A stretch of DNA of 64,000 nucleotides from Dyella_B nitratireducens. GTDB taxonomy: Bacteria > Pseudomonadota > Gammaproteobacteria > Xanthomonadales > Rhodanobacteraceae. A model generated the notes under the pieces. It saw only the letters and a list, made by a program, of their open reading frames with translations. It made no database searches and had not been told where the DNA came from. The stretch lies in NCBI RefSeq assembly GCF_049532905.1, contig NZ_CP064032.1, forward strand, positions 5,518,001-5,582,000. The letters run 5' to 3'. The position numbers and the translations under genes were made by a program. Positions 49,095-57,558 of this stretch are shown piece after piece (within the stretch, counting starts at the first letter, position 1; each line of letters starts with the position of its first letter).

Positions 49095-50099
49095 ATGAGC
49101 ATTGAAGATCTCGAGAGCGTCGCCCTGGCCATGGTGGCCCCCGGCAAGGGCATCATCGCCATCGATGAATCGACCAACACGATCAAGAAGCGCTTCGAGT
49201 CGGTCGGCATCGAGAATACGGAAGAGAACCGCCGCGCCTATCGCGAGCTCCTGCTCACCACGCCGAACCTCTCCGAGCACATCTCTGGCGCGATCCTGTA
49301 CGACGAAACGATCCGTCAATCCACCAAGGATGGCGTGCCGTTTACCCAGATCATGAAGAAGAACGGCATCATCCCGGGCATCAAGGTGGACAAGGGCACC
49401 GTGCCGTTGGCCGGTTTCCCGGGCGATGTGATCACCGAGGGCCTTGATGGCCTGCGCGAGCGCCTGGCCGAGTACGTGAAGCTTGGCGCGCAGTTCGCCA
49501 AGTGGCGTGCCGTGATCAACATCAGCGAAGACAACCCCAGCTCCACCGCCATCGAAGCCAATACCCAGGCACTGGCCCGCTATGCGGCGCTGTGCCAGGA
49601 AGCCGGCCTGGTGCCGATGGTCGAGCCGGAAGTGATCATGGACGGTGACCACAGCATCGAAGTCAGCTATGAAGTGCACGAAGCTGTGCTGCGCAGCCTT
49701 TTCAATGCCTTGTATGAGCAGAACGTGCTGCTGGAAGGCACCATCCTGAAGGTCAGCATGGTGATTCCGGGTAAGGACGCGGATGAACAAGTCGATGTCG
49801 AGGAAGTGGCCGAAGCCACCGTGCGCGTGCTGAAGACCACCGTGCCGGCCACGCTGCCGGGCATCGTGTTCCTCTCCGGCGGCCAGACCGACGAACAGTC
49901 CACCGCCCACCTCAATGCGATGAACCGCATGGGGCCGCATCCGTGGCCGCTGTCGTTCTCCTACGGCCGTGCCATGCAGCAGGCCGCGCTCAAGCTGTGG
50001 TCGAAGGATTTGAAGACCAATGTCGCTGAAGCGCAGAAAGTCGTCCATGCACGCGCCAAGGACAACGGCCTGGCCGCGCTGGGGCAGTGGAAGGGCTGA
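49095..50099 (+). CDS. fba: Class I fructose-bisphosphate aldolase
   Basis: A 334-residue Schiff-base aldolase of glycolysis, eukaryote-like. Marks: APGKGIIAIDESTNTIKKRF, GAILYDETIRQ, KVDKGTVPLAGFPG, the Schiff-base Lys219 in EGTILKVSMVIPG, FLSGGQTDEQSTAHLNAMNR, and LSFSYGRAMQQAALKLW. Many gammaproteobacteria use the metal class II enzyme; xanthomonads are known to carry class I. ATG 49095 has ACGGAG before it. Ends at a bidirectional terminator. Confidence 0.95.
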   Translation: MSIEDLESVALAMVAPGKGIIAIDESTNTIKKRFESVGIENTEENRRAYRELLLTTPNLSEHISGAILYDETIRQSTKDGVPFTQIMKKNGIIPGIKVDKGTVPLAGFPGDVITEGLDGLRERLAEYVKLGAQFAKWRAVINISEDNPSSTAIEANTQALARYAALCQEAGLVPMVEPEVIMDGDHSIEVSYEVHEAVLRSLFNALYEQNVLLEGTILKVSMVIPGKDADEQVDVEEVAEATVRVLKTTVPATLPGIVFLSGGQTDEQSTAHLNAMNRMGPHPWPLSFSYGRAMQQAALKLWSKDLKTNVAEAQKVVHARAKDNGLAALGQWKG

Positions 50100-50128
50100 T
50101 CGTTTAGCCACTACGATCCGTGCATAAA

Positions 50129-50160
50129 CAAAAAGAGCGCCATAGGGCGCTCTTTTTGTT
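50129..50160. terminator. Bidirectional terminator
   Basis: AAAAAGAGCGCC-ATA-GGGCGCTCTTTTTGTT: 9-bp stem with A and T tracts on either side, between convergent fba and an outer-membrane protein gene. Confidence 0.88.
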
Positions 50161-50180
50161 GGAGCTGGTACCACGTTTTA

Positions 50181-50774
50181 TTAGAAGCGATATTCCACCG
50201 ACGCCGTGTACGCATTGGTCTGCAGCTGTACCCCATGGTTGCGGTTGGAGCCGTCGTAATAGTTGTAGTTCACGCCCACGCTCCAGTTCTGCGTGAGGTT
50301 GTAACCCACGCCCACACCAGCGTAGTAGCGGGTGCGATCGAAGCGCTGGTAGCTCGAGTTGTAACTGTCGGTCAGGCCCTGGCCTTGCGCGTAGAAGGCG
50401 CCGCCACGTACTTCGCCGTACCACTTGGGTGTGAAGTTGTAGCGCAGGTTCGCGCCGAGCGTCGGGCCGTACAGCTTGGAACGGAGCGAGGAATCATTCG
50501 AATAACGCGCATCGATGCGGCCCAGGTACTGGTAACCGGCTTCCACGCCAACCGACATCTCGGGATTGATCGCGAAGCGGTAACCGCCCTTGATGCCGCC
50601 AATGGCATCACCCTTGGAATCATATGGGCCCTTGTTGATCTGGCCATAACCGATGTCGCCATCGATATACCAGCCCTGTTGGGCTGTCGGGGTGGAGGCG
50701 CTCTGGGCGAAAGCGGCGGGAACGGCGGCAAAGCCCGCAACGGCCAGGGCAACAGCAAACAGCGTCTTCTTCAT
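50181..50774 (-). CDS. Outer-membrane beta-barrel protein (OmpA-like barrel)
   Basis: A 197-residue protein: signal peptide (cleaved after FAQS), then alternating amphipathic strands (GWYIDGDIGYGQ, GGIKGGYRF, MSVGVEAGYQYLG, YYAGVGVGYNLTQNWSVGVN) ending in SVEYRF, the C-terminal Phe outer-membrane signal. Probably an 8-strand barrel of the OmpA/OmpX kind with no peptidoglycan domain. AAGGAG sets ATG 50774. It is a paralogue in style of the next gene and may be cotranscribed with it at a 209-base distance, although each has its own ribosome site. Confidence 0.8.
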   Translation of the reverse strand: MKKTLFAVALAVAGFAAVPAAFAQSASTPTAQQGWYIDGDIGYGQINKGPYDSKGDAIGGIKGGYRFAINPEMSVGVEAGYQYLGRIDARYSNDSSLRSKLYGPTLGANLRYNFTPKWYGEVRGGAFYAQGQGLTDSYNSSYQRFDRTRYYAGVGVGYNLTQNWSVGVNYNYYDGSNRNHGVQLQTNAYTASVEYRF

Positions 50775-50983
50775 GGAGTACTCCTTGTCATGCTTTTTTT
50801 GATCGGGGCGGGTCGGCACTAGAGGGGGAAGCCGACTGCCCCGTACGCATGCTTGTGCGTGCGTAGCCATGAGATGAGGACGCGTCCGATAGATTCAATA
50901 CCGATCAGTTCAATATTAAGAGTTGATTAAGACTACGTGTACGAAGGGATGAGCGGACACAAAGTGCCGCTCATCCCGGATGC

Positions 50984-51757
50984 TCAAAATCGATATTCGC
51001 CGGTAAGCGAAAGGATGCTGGTGGAACGTTTGAGCGTTGCGATTTGCTGGTCGGCAAGTCGCACCCTGCCGGCATTGGCGTGGTAGTAGTCGTAGCTCAG
51101 GCCAACGCCCCAGTGCTCGTCGATATCCCAGCCGGTGCCTACGCCGGCGTACCAGCCATTGCGGCCGGCCTTGGTGGTGGTGAATTCGCCGAGGTTCTGG
51201 TCGACGTTGTCATAGATGTGGTTGTAATCGTTGGCGTGGAAGAAGCCGCCACGCGCCGACAGATACCACGCAGTGGCCAGATTGATGCGGCCGTTCGCAC
51301 CCAGTAGCCAGCCGTGCAGCGCCTGGGTCGTCGAGGTCTGGTCGATCTTGTCGCCGTTGAAGGTGTTCTGGAGCTTGAAGTTGCCGAGATCCGCATAGCC
51401 GGCTTCCAGGCCCAGCGCCAGGTTCGGGCCGAGTTTCCATCGATAGCCGCCAACCAGGTCGTAACCCGTCTTGCGGCCGCGCTGGCTTTTACCGAAGTTG
51501 AAATCACCGCTCAGGTTGGAGCCGAAGCCGCCGCTGGTGGAGCTACCGGTGCGGCCGACACCGGCATCGATGAACCAGTTGCCGGAGCCGATCGTTTGAG
51601 TAGGCAAATAGCCCTGCGCCACGGGCATCAGGGGTGTGCTTGCGCTATTGGAACTGATGGTCTGCGTTGGTAGATAGCCCGAGCTGTTTTGGGCAAAAGC
51701 GGGAAGGGCAATGAGGCCCGCAGCGGCTATTGCCGCAGAGAGAAGGATCTTGCGCAT
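50984..51757 (-). CDS. Outer-membrane beta-barrel protein with repeated GYLPTQTI motif
   Basis: A 257-residue protein: signal peptide (ALPAFAQ), a short region with two copies of GYLPTQTI (near residues 25 and 49), then an 8-strand barrel (YDLVGGYRWKLGPNLALGLE, WYLSARGGFFHAND, GWYAGVGTGWDIDEHWGVGL) ending LTGEYRF. The C-terminal Phe and strand pattern match the preceding barrel gene, so they are probably related. The repeated motif before the barrel has no known role. GGAG precedes ATG 51757. Confidence 0.78.
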   Translation of the reverse strand: MRKILLSAAIAAAGLIALPAFAQNSSGYLPTQTISSNSASTPLMPVAQGYLPTQTIGSGNWFIDAGVGRTGSSTSGGFGSNLSGDFNFGKSQRGRKTGYDLVGGYRWKLGPNLALGLEAGYADLGNFKLQNTFNGDKIDQTSTTQALHGWLLGANGRINLATAWYLSARGGFFHANDYNHIYDNVDQNLGEFTTTKAGRNGWYAGVGTGWDIDEHWGVGLSYDYYHANAGRVRLADQQIATLKRSTSILSLTGEYRF

Positions 51758-51962
51758 GGAAAAACTCCGTTTTGTCTTTTGTGTTTCCGAATCCGAACGT
51801 CGTGGGGAGAGGCGTTCGGGGGAACGGCTGCGAGGCGCAGCAGCGGTATTAGAAGGGAGTGATGCAGAGAATCTTCCCTGGCCAGGGAAGAAGTTAAGGC
51901 CAGGTTTAAGCCGTGAAATCAGAGGGATGTCGGCATTGGACGACAGACAGCGGACGATCGGC

Positions 51963-51975
51963 GACAATAATTGTC
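51963..51975. promoter_or_regulatory. Palindrome upstream of tkt
   Basis: GACAAT-A-ATTGTC, perfect 13-base symmetry, 29 bases before the tkt ATG. ACAATAAT may also hold a -10. Operator-like; the regulator is unknown. Confidence 0.4.
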
Positions 51976-52003
51976 TTTGCGCCTGCCCCTGGAGAAACCG
52001 CTG

Positions 52004-53998
52004 ATGACATCTCGCCGCGAACTCGCCAACGCCGTCCGCGCCCTAGCCATGGATGCCGTGGAGGCAGCCAAGTCCGGCCACCCCGGCATGCCGATGGGCA
52101 TGGCCGACATCGCCGAAGTGCTGTGGAACGACTACCTGAAGTTCAACCCGGTCAACCCGAAGTGGCCCAACCGCGACCGCTTCGTGCTCTCCAACGGCCA
52201 CGGTTCGATGTTGCAGTACGCGCTGTTGCACCTGACTGGCTTCGATCTGCCGATGGCGGAGCTCAAGCGCTTCCGCCAGCTGCATTCCAAGACGGCAGGC
52301 CACCCGGAAGCGAGCGAAACGCCAGGCGTGGAGACCACCACCGGCCCGCTCGGTCAGGGCTTCGCCAATTCGGTCGGTTTTGCACTGGCGGAAAAGCTGC
52401 TCGCCCAGCACTTTAATCGTCCGGACCATACCATCGTCGATCACCATACCTTCGTGTTCATGGGCGACGGCTGCATGATGGAAGGCGTGTCGCACGAAGC
52501 TGCTTCGCTGGCGGGCACGTGGAAGCTGGGCAAGCTGGTTGCGGTCTATGACGACAACAACATCTCCATCGACGGCGAAGTAGAAGGCTGGTTTACCGAC
52601 GACACGCCGAAGCGTTTCGAAGCCTACGGCTGGAACGTGATCCGCGCCGTGGACGGCCATGACGCCGAAGCGGTGAAGAAAGCGATTGCCGCCGCCACTG
52701 CACAGAGCGAAAAGCCCACCCTGATCTGCTGCAAGACCATCATCGGCTTCGGCGCGCCGCACAAGCAGGGTAAGGAAGAATCGCACGGTGCTGCGCTCGG
52801 CAAGGATGAAGTCGCGGCTGCACGCGATGAGCTCGATTGGCGTCACCCTCCTTTCGAAATCCCGCAAGAGATCTACGCCGCATGGGACAAGAAAAAGATC
52901 GGCGCCGAACGCGAGCAGCGGTGGAACGAACTTTTCGCCAAGTACGAAGCCGCTTATCCGGAACTCGCCGCGGAATTCCACCGCCGCACGGCAGGCGAAC
53001 TGCCGGCCGATTGGGCCAAGCAGTCGCAGGCGTACGTCGACAAAGTCAACGCCGATGGCCCGGACGTCGCCTCGCGCAAGGCGTCGCAGATGGCGCTGGA
53101 TGCGTTCGGCCCGCTGCTGCCGGAAATGATCGGCGGCTCCGCGGATCTCGCCGGCTCCAACCTCACCATGTGGAAGGGCAGCAAGAGCGTCACCGGTCCC
53201 GACGGCAACTACGTGCATTACGGTGTGCGCGAATTCGGCATGAGCGCAATTGCCAACGGCCTGGCACTGCACGGCGGCTTTATACCGTATGACGGCACCT
53301 TCCTGGTGTTCTCCGACTATGCGCGCAATGCGGTGCGCATGAGTGCGCTGATTCCCGCGCACGTGATCCGCGTGTACACGCATGATTCGATCGGCCTGGG
53401 CGAGGACGGTCCCACACACCAGCCGGTGGAACATCTGGCGACGCTGCGTCTGATCCCGAACAATCGCGTGTGGCGTCCGTGCGATGCCGTGGAGTCGGCG
53501 GTGTCATGGAAGGTGGCGATTGAGCACAAGCATGGTCCTTCGTGCCTGATCTTCTCGCGCCAGACGCTCAAGCATCAGCAGCGCACGGCGCAGCAGCTGG
53601 CCGACATCAAGCGCGGTGGCTACGTGCTGTTCGAGCCGGCGGATACCAAGTTCAAGGCGATCCTGATCGCCACCGGCTCCGAAGTGGAGCTCGCCATGGA
53701 AGCGGCGCGCACGCTGGCGCAGCAGAACGTGCCGGTGCGTGTGGTGTCGATGCCCTGCAATGAAGTGTTCGACGCCCAGCCGCTGGAATACCGCGAAGGC
53801 GTGTTGCCCGGCTGGTGCCGCGCGCGCGTGGCGGTAGAAGCGGCCAGTGCCGATTTCTGGCGCAAGTACGTGGGCCTGGATGGCGACGTGGTGGGCATGA
53901 CCACCTTCGGTGCATCGGCACCCGCGCCGGCCTTGTTCGAGCACTTCGGTTTCACCGTGTCGCATGTGGTGGACGCGGTGAAGAAGGTCATAGGCTGA
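52004..53998 (+). CDS. tkt: Transketolase
   Basis: A 664-residue ThDP enzyme of the pentose phosphate pathway. Start MTSRRELANAVRALAMDAVE; KSGHPGMPMGMAD, LSNGHGSMLQYALLHLTG, TTGPLGQGFANSVGFALAEK, the ThDP-Mg motif MGDGCMMEGVSHEAASLAG...YDDNNISIDG; the pyrimidine domain with GVREFGMSAIANGLALHGG, HDSIGLGEDGPTHQPVEHLA; C-terminal domain with ATGSEVELAMEAA. ATG 52004 has TGGAGA before it. A 10-bp hairpin and a REPIN follow. Confidence 0.97.
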   Translation: MTSRRELANAVRALAMDAVEAAKSGHPGMPMGMADIAEVLWNDYLKFNPVNPKWPNRDRFVLSNGHGSMLQYALLHLTGFDLPMAELKRFRQLHSKTAGHPEASETPGVETTTGPLGQGFANSVGFALAEKLLAQHFNRPDHTIVDHHTFVFMGDGCMMEGVSHEAASLAGTWKLGKLVAVYDDNNISIDGEVEGWFTDDTPKRFEAYGWNVIRAVDGHDAEAVKKAIAAATAQSEKPTLICCKTIIGFGAPHKQGKEESHGAALGKDEVAAARDELDWRHPPFEIPQEIYAAWDKKKIGAEREQRWNELFAKYEAAYPELAAEFHRRTAGELPADWAKQSQAYVDKVNADGPDVASRKASQMALDAFGPLLPEMIGGSADLAGSNLTMWKGSKSVTGPDGNYVHYGVREFGMSAIANGLALHGGFIPYDGTFLVFSDYARNAVRMSALIPAHVIRVYTHDSIGLGEDGPTHQPVEHLATLRLIPNNRVWRPCDAVESAVSWKVAIEHKHGPSCLIFSRQTLKHQQRTAQQLADIKRGGYVLFEPADTKFKAILIATGSEVELAMEAARTLAQQNVPVRVVSMPCNEVFDAQPLEYREGVLPGWCRARVAVEAASADFWRKYVGLDGDVVGMTTFGASAPAPALFEHFGFTVSHVVDAVKKVIG

Positions 53999-54010
53999 GA
54001 TATCACGGAT

Positions 54011-54034
54011 ACCCTCTCCCGCCAGGGAGAGGGT
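54011..54034 (+). terminator. Hairpin after tkt
   Basis: ACCCTCTCCC-GCCA-GGGAGAGGGT: perfect 10-bp stem with tetraloop, 12 bases after the stop; no T run. Confidence 0.55.
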
Positions 54035-54048
54035 GCTTGCGAGAAATC

Positions 54049-54120
54049 GTAGGTTGGGGTGCAAACCCCAACATTGCCATCTACACGCCGCCCGATGTTG
54101 GGGTTTGCACCCCAACCTAC
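54049..54120. repeat. REPIN element, GTAG type (copy 4)
   Basis: GTAG at 54049, CTAC at 54117-54120, both hairpins perfect. It lies between convergent tkt and the purC operon end; the last minus-strand gene stops six bases beyond it. Confidence 0.88.
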
Positions 54121-54125
54121 GTATC

Positions 54126-54539
54126 TCAGGCGCTGACCAAAGTAGTGGCTATGCCGAACACCACCGCCATCACTACGGCCACTGCCACACACGCACTGCC
54201 GATGCGAATCCGCCGTGCATCGACCCGCGGTATCAAACGCCACAAGGCGACAACACCCATCAACATCGACAGCACGAGCGATATACGAAATGCTCCGCTT
54301 GCAAGCAAGGGTCCCAGCGGCGGACGAGTAATGCCGACGTGTGCCGCCGCCGATGCGCCGATCAGCAACGTCAGCAAGCTCCAAATCAAGCAAGCAAGAT
54401 AAGTCCGGTTGAACACCACCGGCGCGCCTTCACTCCAACGCAACACTATCCAGGCGATCGCGCTCGGCAGGACGGCGCCAATGCTGCCAAACAGTACCCA
54501 CCAGATCAGGCTGCTGAGCAACGCAAGAAAACCGGTCAT
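54126..54539 (-). CDS. Small four-helix membrane protein of unknown function
   Basis: A 137-residue hydrophobic protein with four predicted helices (about 8-30, 38-60, 70-95, 110-135) and short loops with Arg. I do not recognise the family. AAGGAAAAA precedes ATG 54539, and the ATG overlaps the DUF962 stop (ATGA), so it is cotranslated as the last gene of the purC operon. Confidence 0.65.
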   Translation of the reverse strand: MTGFLALLSSLIWWVLFGSIGAVLPSAIAWIVLRWSEGAPVVFNRTYLACLIWSLLTLLIGASAAAHVGITRPPLGPLLASGAFRISLVLSMLMGVVALWRLIPRVDARRIRIGSACVAVAVVMAVVFGIATTLVSA

Positions 54540-55024
54540 GGTTTTTCCTTGAGGCCAAGGCGGTTCAACAGCTTGTCCATCAGCCACGCAGGGCCGACCA
54601 GTAAATAGGCAAGATCAGTAAAGAAACTTGGCCTTCTTCCTTCGAACAGATGGCCAATGAATTGCCCGAGCCACGCCATGACAAATACGCCCAGCCCCAG
54701 CCAGCGCATGCGCGTGGGTCCCAATGGTTCAAAGACCTGCGCGCAGATCAGTGCAAGGATCGCCAGCGCAACCAGCAGTGCAGCAGCCAGGCGGCGCGAG
54801 CGCTTCCAGTACCACGCGAACGCCAGCACGATCGCAAACACAGCCCACGCGCCAGGGCGCAACAGTGACTGAGGCACTGGGGCAGTCCACAGCAAGGCCA
54901 GCGCGCTCCACACGATCAGCGGTACGCAGATCCAGTGCAGCAGACGATTAATGGGGTGTTGATGATCCTGGCTATAGCTGTCCAGCCATTCACGCATGCT
55001 GCGTTGATCCGCTGCCAGCACCAT
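54536..55024 (-). CDS. DUF962 / Mpo1-like membrane protein
   Basis: A 162-residue inner-membrane protein. Marks MREWLDSYSQDHQHPINRLLHWICVPLIVWS (His-rich N-terminus, HxxPxNxxxH pattern) and GHLFEGRRPSFFTDLAYLLVGPAWLMDKL match DUF962/YGL010w/Mpo1. Yeast Mpo1 is an iron-dependent 2-hydroxy fatty acid dioxygenase, and the conserved His suggest the same chemistry. ATG 55024 overlaps the SMR gene stop by one base (TGATG). Confidence 0.85.
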   Translation of the reverse strand: MVLAADQRSMREWLDSYSQDHQHPINRLLHWICVPLIVWSALALLWTAPVPQSLLRPGAWAVFAIVLAFAWYWKRSRRLAAALLVALAILALICAQVFEPLGPTRMRWLGLGVFVMAWLGQFIGHLFEGRRPSFFTDLAYLLVGPAWLMDKLLNRLGLKEKP

Positions 55025-55356
55025 CAGTGTGCCGAACTCCTGGAAAAGAGATTGAGCACCAACACGCCCGCCACGATCAGTCCGATGCCGAGCATGGCGG
55101 CAGGGTCCAGTTTCTGCTTGTACAGCACGACTCCGATCAGCGCGATCAGTGCCGTGCCCACGCCCGACCAGATTGCATACGCAATGCCGAGCGGCACGCT
55201 GCGCAGCGCCGCGCTCAGGCAATAGAAGGCCGTGCCATAGCCGGCGATCACTACGACGCTGGGCACCAGTTGGCTGAAGCCGTTGGCGGCTTTCAGCGCG
55301 CTGGTGGCGATAACCTCAGCGAGGATGGCCAGCGCCAGATAACCCCAGGCGTTCAT
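55024..55356 (-). CDS. Small multidrug resistance (SMR) family transporter
   Basis: A 110-residue four-helix exporter. The essential Glu14 lies in LAILAEVIATSALKAANGFS; helix 4 motif GIGLIVAGVLVLNLFS; YAIWSGVGTALIALIG is the EmrE/QacE signature. It exports cationic drugs, osmolytes or guanidinium-like compounds with protons, working as a dimer. It overlaps purC by four bases and DUF962 by one, so all are translated as a unit. Confidence 0.9.
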   Translation of the reverse strand: MNAWGYLALAILAEVIATSALKAANGFSQLVPSVVVIAGYGTAFYCLSAALRSVPLGIAYAIWSGVGTALIALIGVVLYKQKLDPAAMLGIGLIVAGVLVLNLFSRSSAH

Positions 55357-56249
55357 TCCAGCGTGATGCCAGCCAGGCGCTGGAGTGCCTCGGCGTATTT
55401 GGCCGATGTGCCTGCGATCACTTCAGCAGGAACGCGCGGACCCGGCGCCTTCTTGTTCCAGACCAGTGTTTCCAGATAGTCGCGCACGAACTGTTTGTCG
55501 TAGCTCGGCGGGCTGATGCCGATCTGGTATTGATCGGCGGGCCAGAAGCGCGAGGAATCGGGTGTAAGCATTTCATCCATCACGTACAGCTTGCCGTCTT
55601 CATCGGTGCCGAATTCGAACTTGGTGTCGGCAATGATGATGCCGCGCTCGGCCGCGTAGGCAGCGGCCCACTTATAGATGGCCAGCGTCGCATCGCGCAC
55701 TTGTTCGGCCAGCTCTTTGCCGACCGCTGCGGCCATCACATCGAAGCTCACGTTTTCGTCGTGATCACCCACGGCAGCCTTGGTCGATGGGGTAAAGATC
55801 GGTTCCGGCAACTGCTCGGCTTGGCGCAGTCCGGCGGGTAGCTTGATGCCACACAGCGAACCGATGGTCTGGTAATCCTTCCAGCCCGAGCCAATCAGGT
55901 AACCGCGTGCGATGGCTTCCACCGGCACTGGCTTCAGACGCTTGGTCACTACGGCACGCTTGCTGTACAGCGCCACGTTCGTGTCGGAAGGCAGCACGTC
56001 CTCCAGCGGCGTGTACAGCAGATGGTTCGGTACGATGTGCGCGGTTTTGCCGAACCAGAAATTGGAAATCTGCGTGAGCATCTCGCCCTTGCCGGGAATC
56101 GGATCGGGCAACACCACGTCGAATGCGGAGAGGCGGTCTGTGGCAACGATCAGCAGACGGTTGCCGGACAGCGCGTAGACGTCGCGCACCTTGCCGCGGT
56201 GGATCATTTCCAGGCCAGACAGGTTCGATTGCAGCAGGGTAGTGGGCAC
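55353..56249 (-). CDS. purC: SAICAR synthetase
   Basis: A 298-residue enzyme that joins aspartate to CAIR in purine synthesis. Marks: IHRGKVRDVYAL, IVATDRLSAFDVVLPDPIPGKGEMLTQIS, EAIARGYLIGSGWKDYQ, IADTKFEFGTDEDGKLYVMDEMLTPDSSRFW, and SPPSYDKQFVRDYLETL. The longer, yeast-like form (about 300 residues) rather than the short E. coli form. First gene of the overlapping operon purC-SMR-DUF962-membrane protein. Confidence 0.96.
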   Translation of the reverse strand: MPTTLLQSNLSGLEMIHRGKVRDVYALSGNRLLIVATDRLSAFDVVLPDPIPGKGEMLTQISNFWFGKTAHIVPNHLLYTPLEDVLPSDTNVALYSKRAVVTKRLKPVPVEAIARGYLIGSGWKDYQTIGSLCGIKLPAGLRQAEQLPEPIFTPSTKAAVGDHDENVSFDVMAAAVGKELAEQVRDATLAIYKWAAAYAAERGIIIADTKFEFGTDEDGKLYVMDEMLTPDSSRFWPADQYQIGISPPSYDKQFVRDYLETLVWNKKAPGPRVPAEVIAGTSAKYAEALQRLAGITLE

Positions 56250-56332
56250 GGCGCGCTCCGGGGTGTGACAAGCCCACTATTGTACCGATCGGCGCTGCTA
56301 GAATCGGCTGCTTTGATGCCTGTGTGCTTCCC

Positions 56333-56656
56333 ATGCGATTCGTATTGATCGCGGCACTCGGTTTGACCAGTGCCCAGCTGGCGTTTGCCGCCGATCTGCC
56401 ACCCAAGCCGGTGCGGCTCGGGCTGTGCGCGGCATGTCACGGCGAAACCGGCATGGCGCAAATGCCGGGTGCGCCCAATCTGGCTGGGCAACGGCTAGAC
56501 TATTTGCGTAAGGCGTTACAGGAATATCGCGACGGCACGCGCAACGTGCCGCTGATGCGTACGGCCATCGGCCCGCTCAATGATGCGGAACTGGATCAGC
56601 TCGCGCGCTGGTACAGCGCGCAGACACCGCAACCACAGGCTGCCGCGCATCCATGA
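56333..56656 (+). CDS. Periplasmic class I cytochrome c
   Basis: A 107-residue protein with a signal peptide (ending LAFAAD) and one haem site CAACH (near residue 33); the axial Met is probably in VPLMRT. The APNLAGQRLDYLRKALQEY text matches c553/c4-like carriers. It shuttles electrons in the periplasm. ATG 56333 is used, and it overlaps the DjlA-like gene by four bases. It is divergent from purC. Confidence 0.88.
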   Translation: MRFVLIAALGLTSAQLAFAADLPPKPVRLGLCAACHGETGMAQMPGAPNLAGQRLDYLRKALQEYRDGTRNVPLMRTAIGPLNDAELDQLARWYSAQTPQPQAAAHP

Positions 56657-57459
56657 GCTACACCTACACCTTCTGGTTCGCCATGGCGGGCCTGCTGCTT
56701 GGTCATGGCTTCGTCGGCATGGGTGTGGGCGCGATCATCGGCTTCGTGCTCGACAATCTGCGCTATAGCCAGCGCCGAGCCGCGATTCCTGAGGCCGGCG
56801 GCTATGTCACCCCGCTGTTCGCTTTGCTAGGTGCGATCGCCAAATCCGACGGCCGCGTGTCGGAAGCGGAAATCGCCATCGTTGAGCGCCTGATGGCGCG
56901 CATGGGGCTGGGTGCGAAAGAGCGCCAGCAGGCGATTCACGCATTCAACCAAGGCAAGCAGCCGGAATTCGACGTTACCGGGCCGATCAACGCATTGCGC
57001 CAATGGGTGGGCCTGCGTCGCGATCACGCGTTTCCACTGTTGGATGTAGTAATCGAAACGGTGCTGGCCGAAGGCAACCCGTCGCCGGAAAAAATGGCGA
57101 TCCTGCGCCAGCTCGCGTTCGCCCTGCGTATCAGCGACATGGAGTTGATGGCTCTGATGGCGATGAAGGGCTACGTGTGGCAAGGCGCAGCCGGTCCGCG
57201 TGGGCGCGCCTATGGCTCTGGCGGCGGTTATGTGCCGCCGCAGCGGAACACGCAAGGGCCCGATCCTTATGCAGTACTTGGCATTACCAGGGATGCCGAT
57301 GACCGCGCCATCAAGCGCGCCTATCGCAAATTGATTTCCGAACACCACCCCGACCGCCTGGGTGATCTGCCGGACGAGATGCGCAAGCGTGCCGAGGGGC
57401 GCGCCAGCGAGATCAATGCGGCGTATGAGCGGATCAAGGCGGAGCGGGGATTCAAATAG
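56653..57459 (+). CDS. djlA: DjlA-like membrane co-chaperone (TerB and J domains)
   Basis: A 268-residue protein: N-terminal membrane helix with Gly motifs (residues 5-33), a TerB-like helical domain (about 50-165, LLGAIAKSDGRVSEAEIAIVERLM), and a C-terminal J domain (about 198-265) with HPD in KLISEHHPDRLG. The same plan as DjlA, which partners DnaK at the inner membrane. Overlaps the cytochrome gene (ATGA). A role in envelope protein quality or cytochrome maturation is possible but unproven. Confidence 0.86.
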   Translation: MSYTYTFWFAMAGLLLGHGFVGMGVGAIIGFVLDNLRYSQRRAAIPEAGGYVTPLFALLGAIAKSDGRVSEAEIAIVERLMARMGLGAKERQQAIHAFNQGKQPEFDVTGPINALRQWVGLRRDHAFPLLDVVIETVLAEGNPSPEKMAILRQLAFALRISDMELMALMAMKGYVWQGAAGPRGRAYGSGGGYVPPQRNTQGPDPYAVLGITRDADDRAIKRAYRKLISEHHPDRLGDLPDEMRKRAEGRASEINAAYERIKAERGFK

Positions 57460-57558
57460 GCGGGAAGGGGAAACGTCCACATCCCGGTAGAATGATCACC
57501 CCGCGCCGCGGCCCCAGCTTCTGCCGCTCCCTGTCTTCCCCGTCCCCGTGTTCGAGTT

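Noticed and set aside
9334..54120. CRISPR array
   Set aside because: The repeated 24-mers are in single inverted pairs far apart, with no regular direct-repeat spacing and no cas genes.
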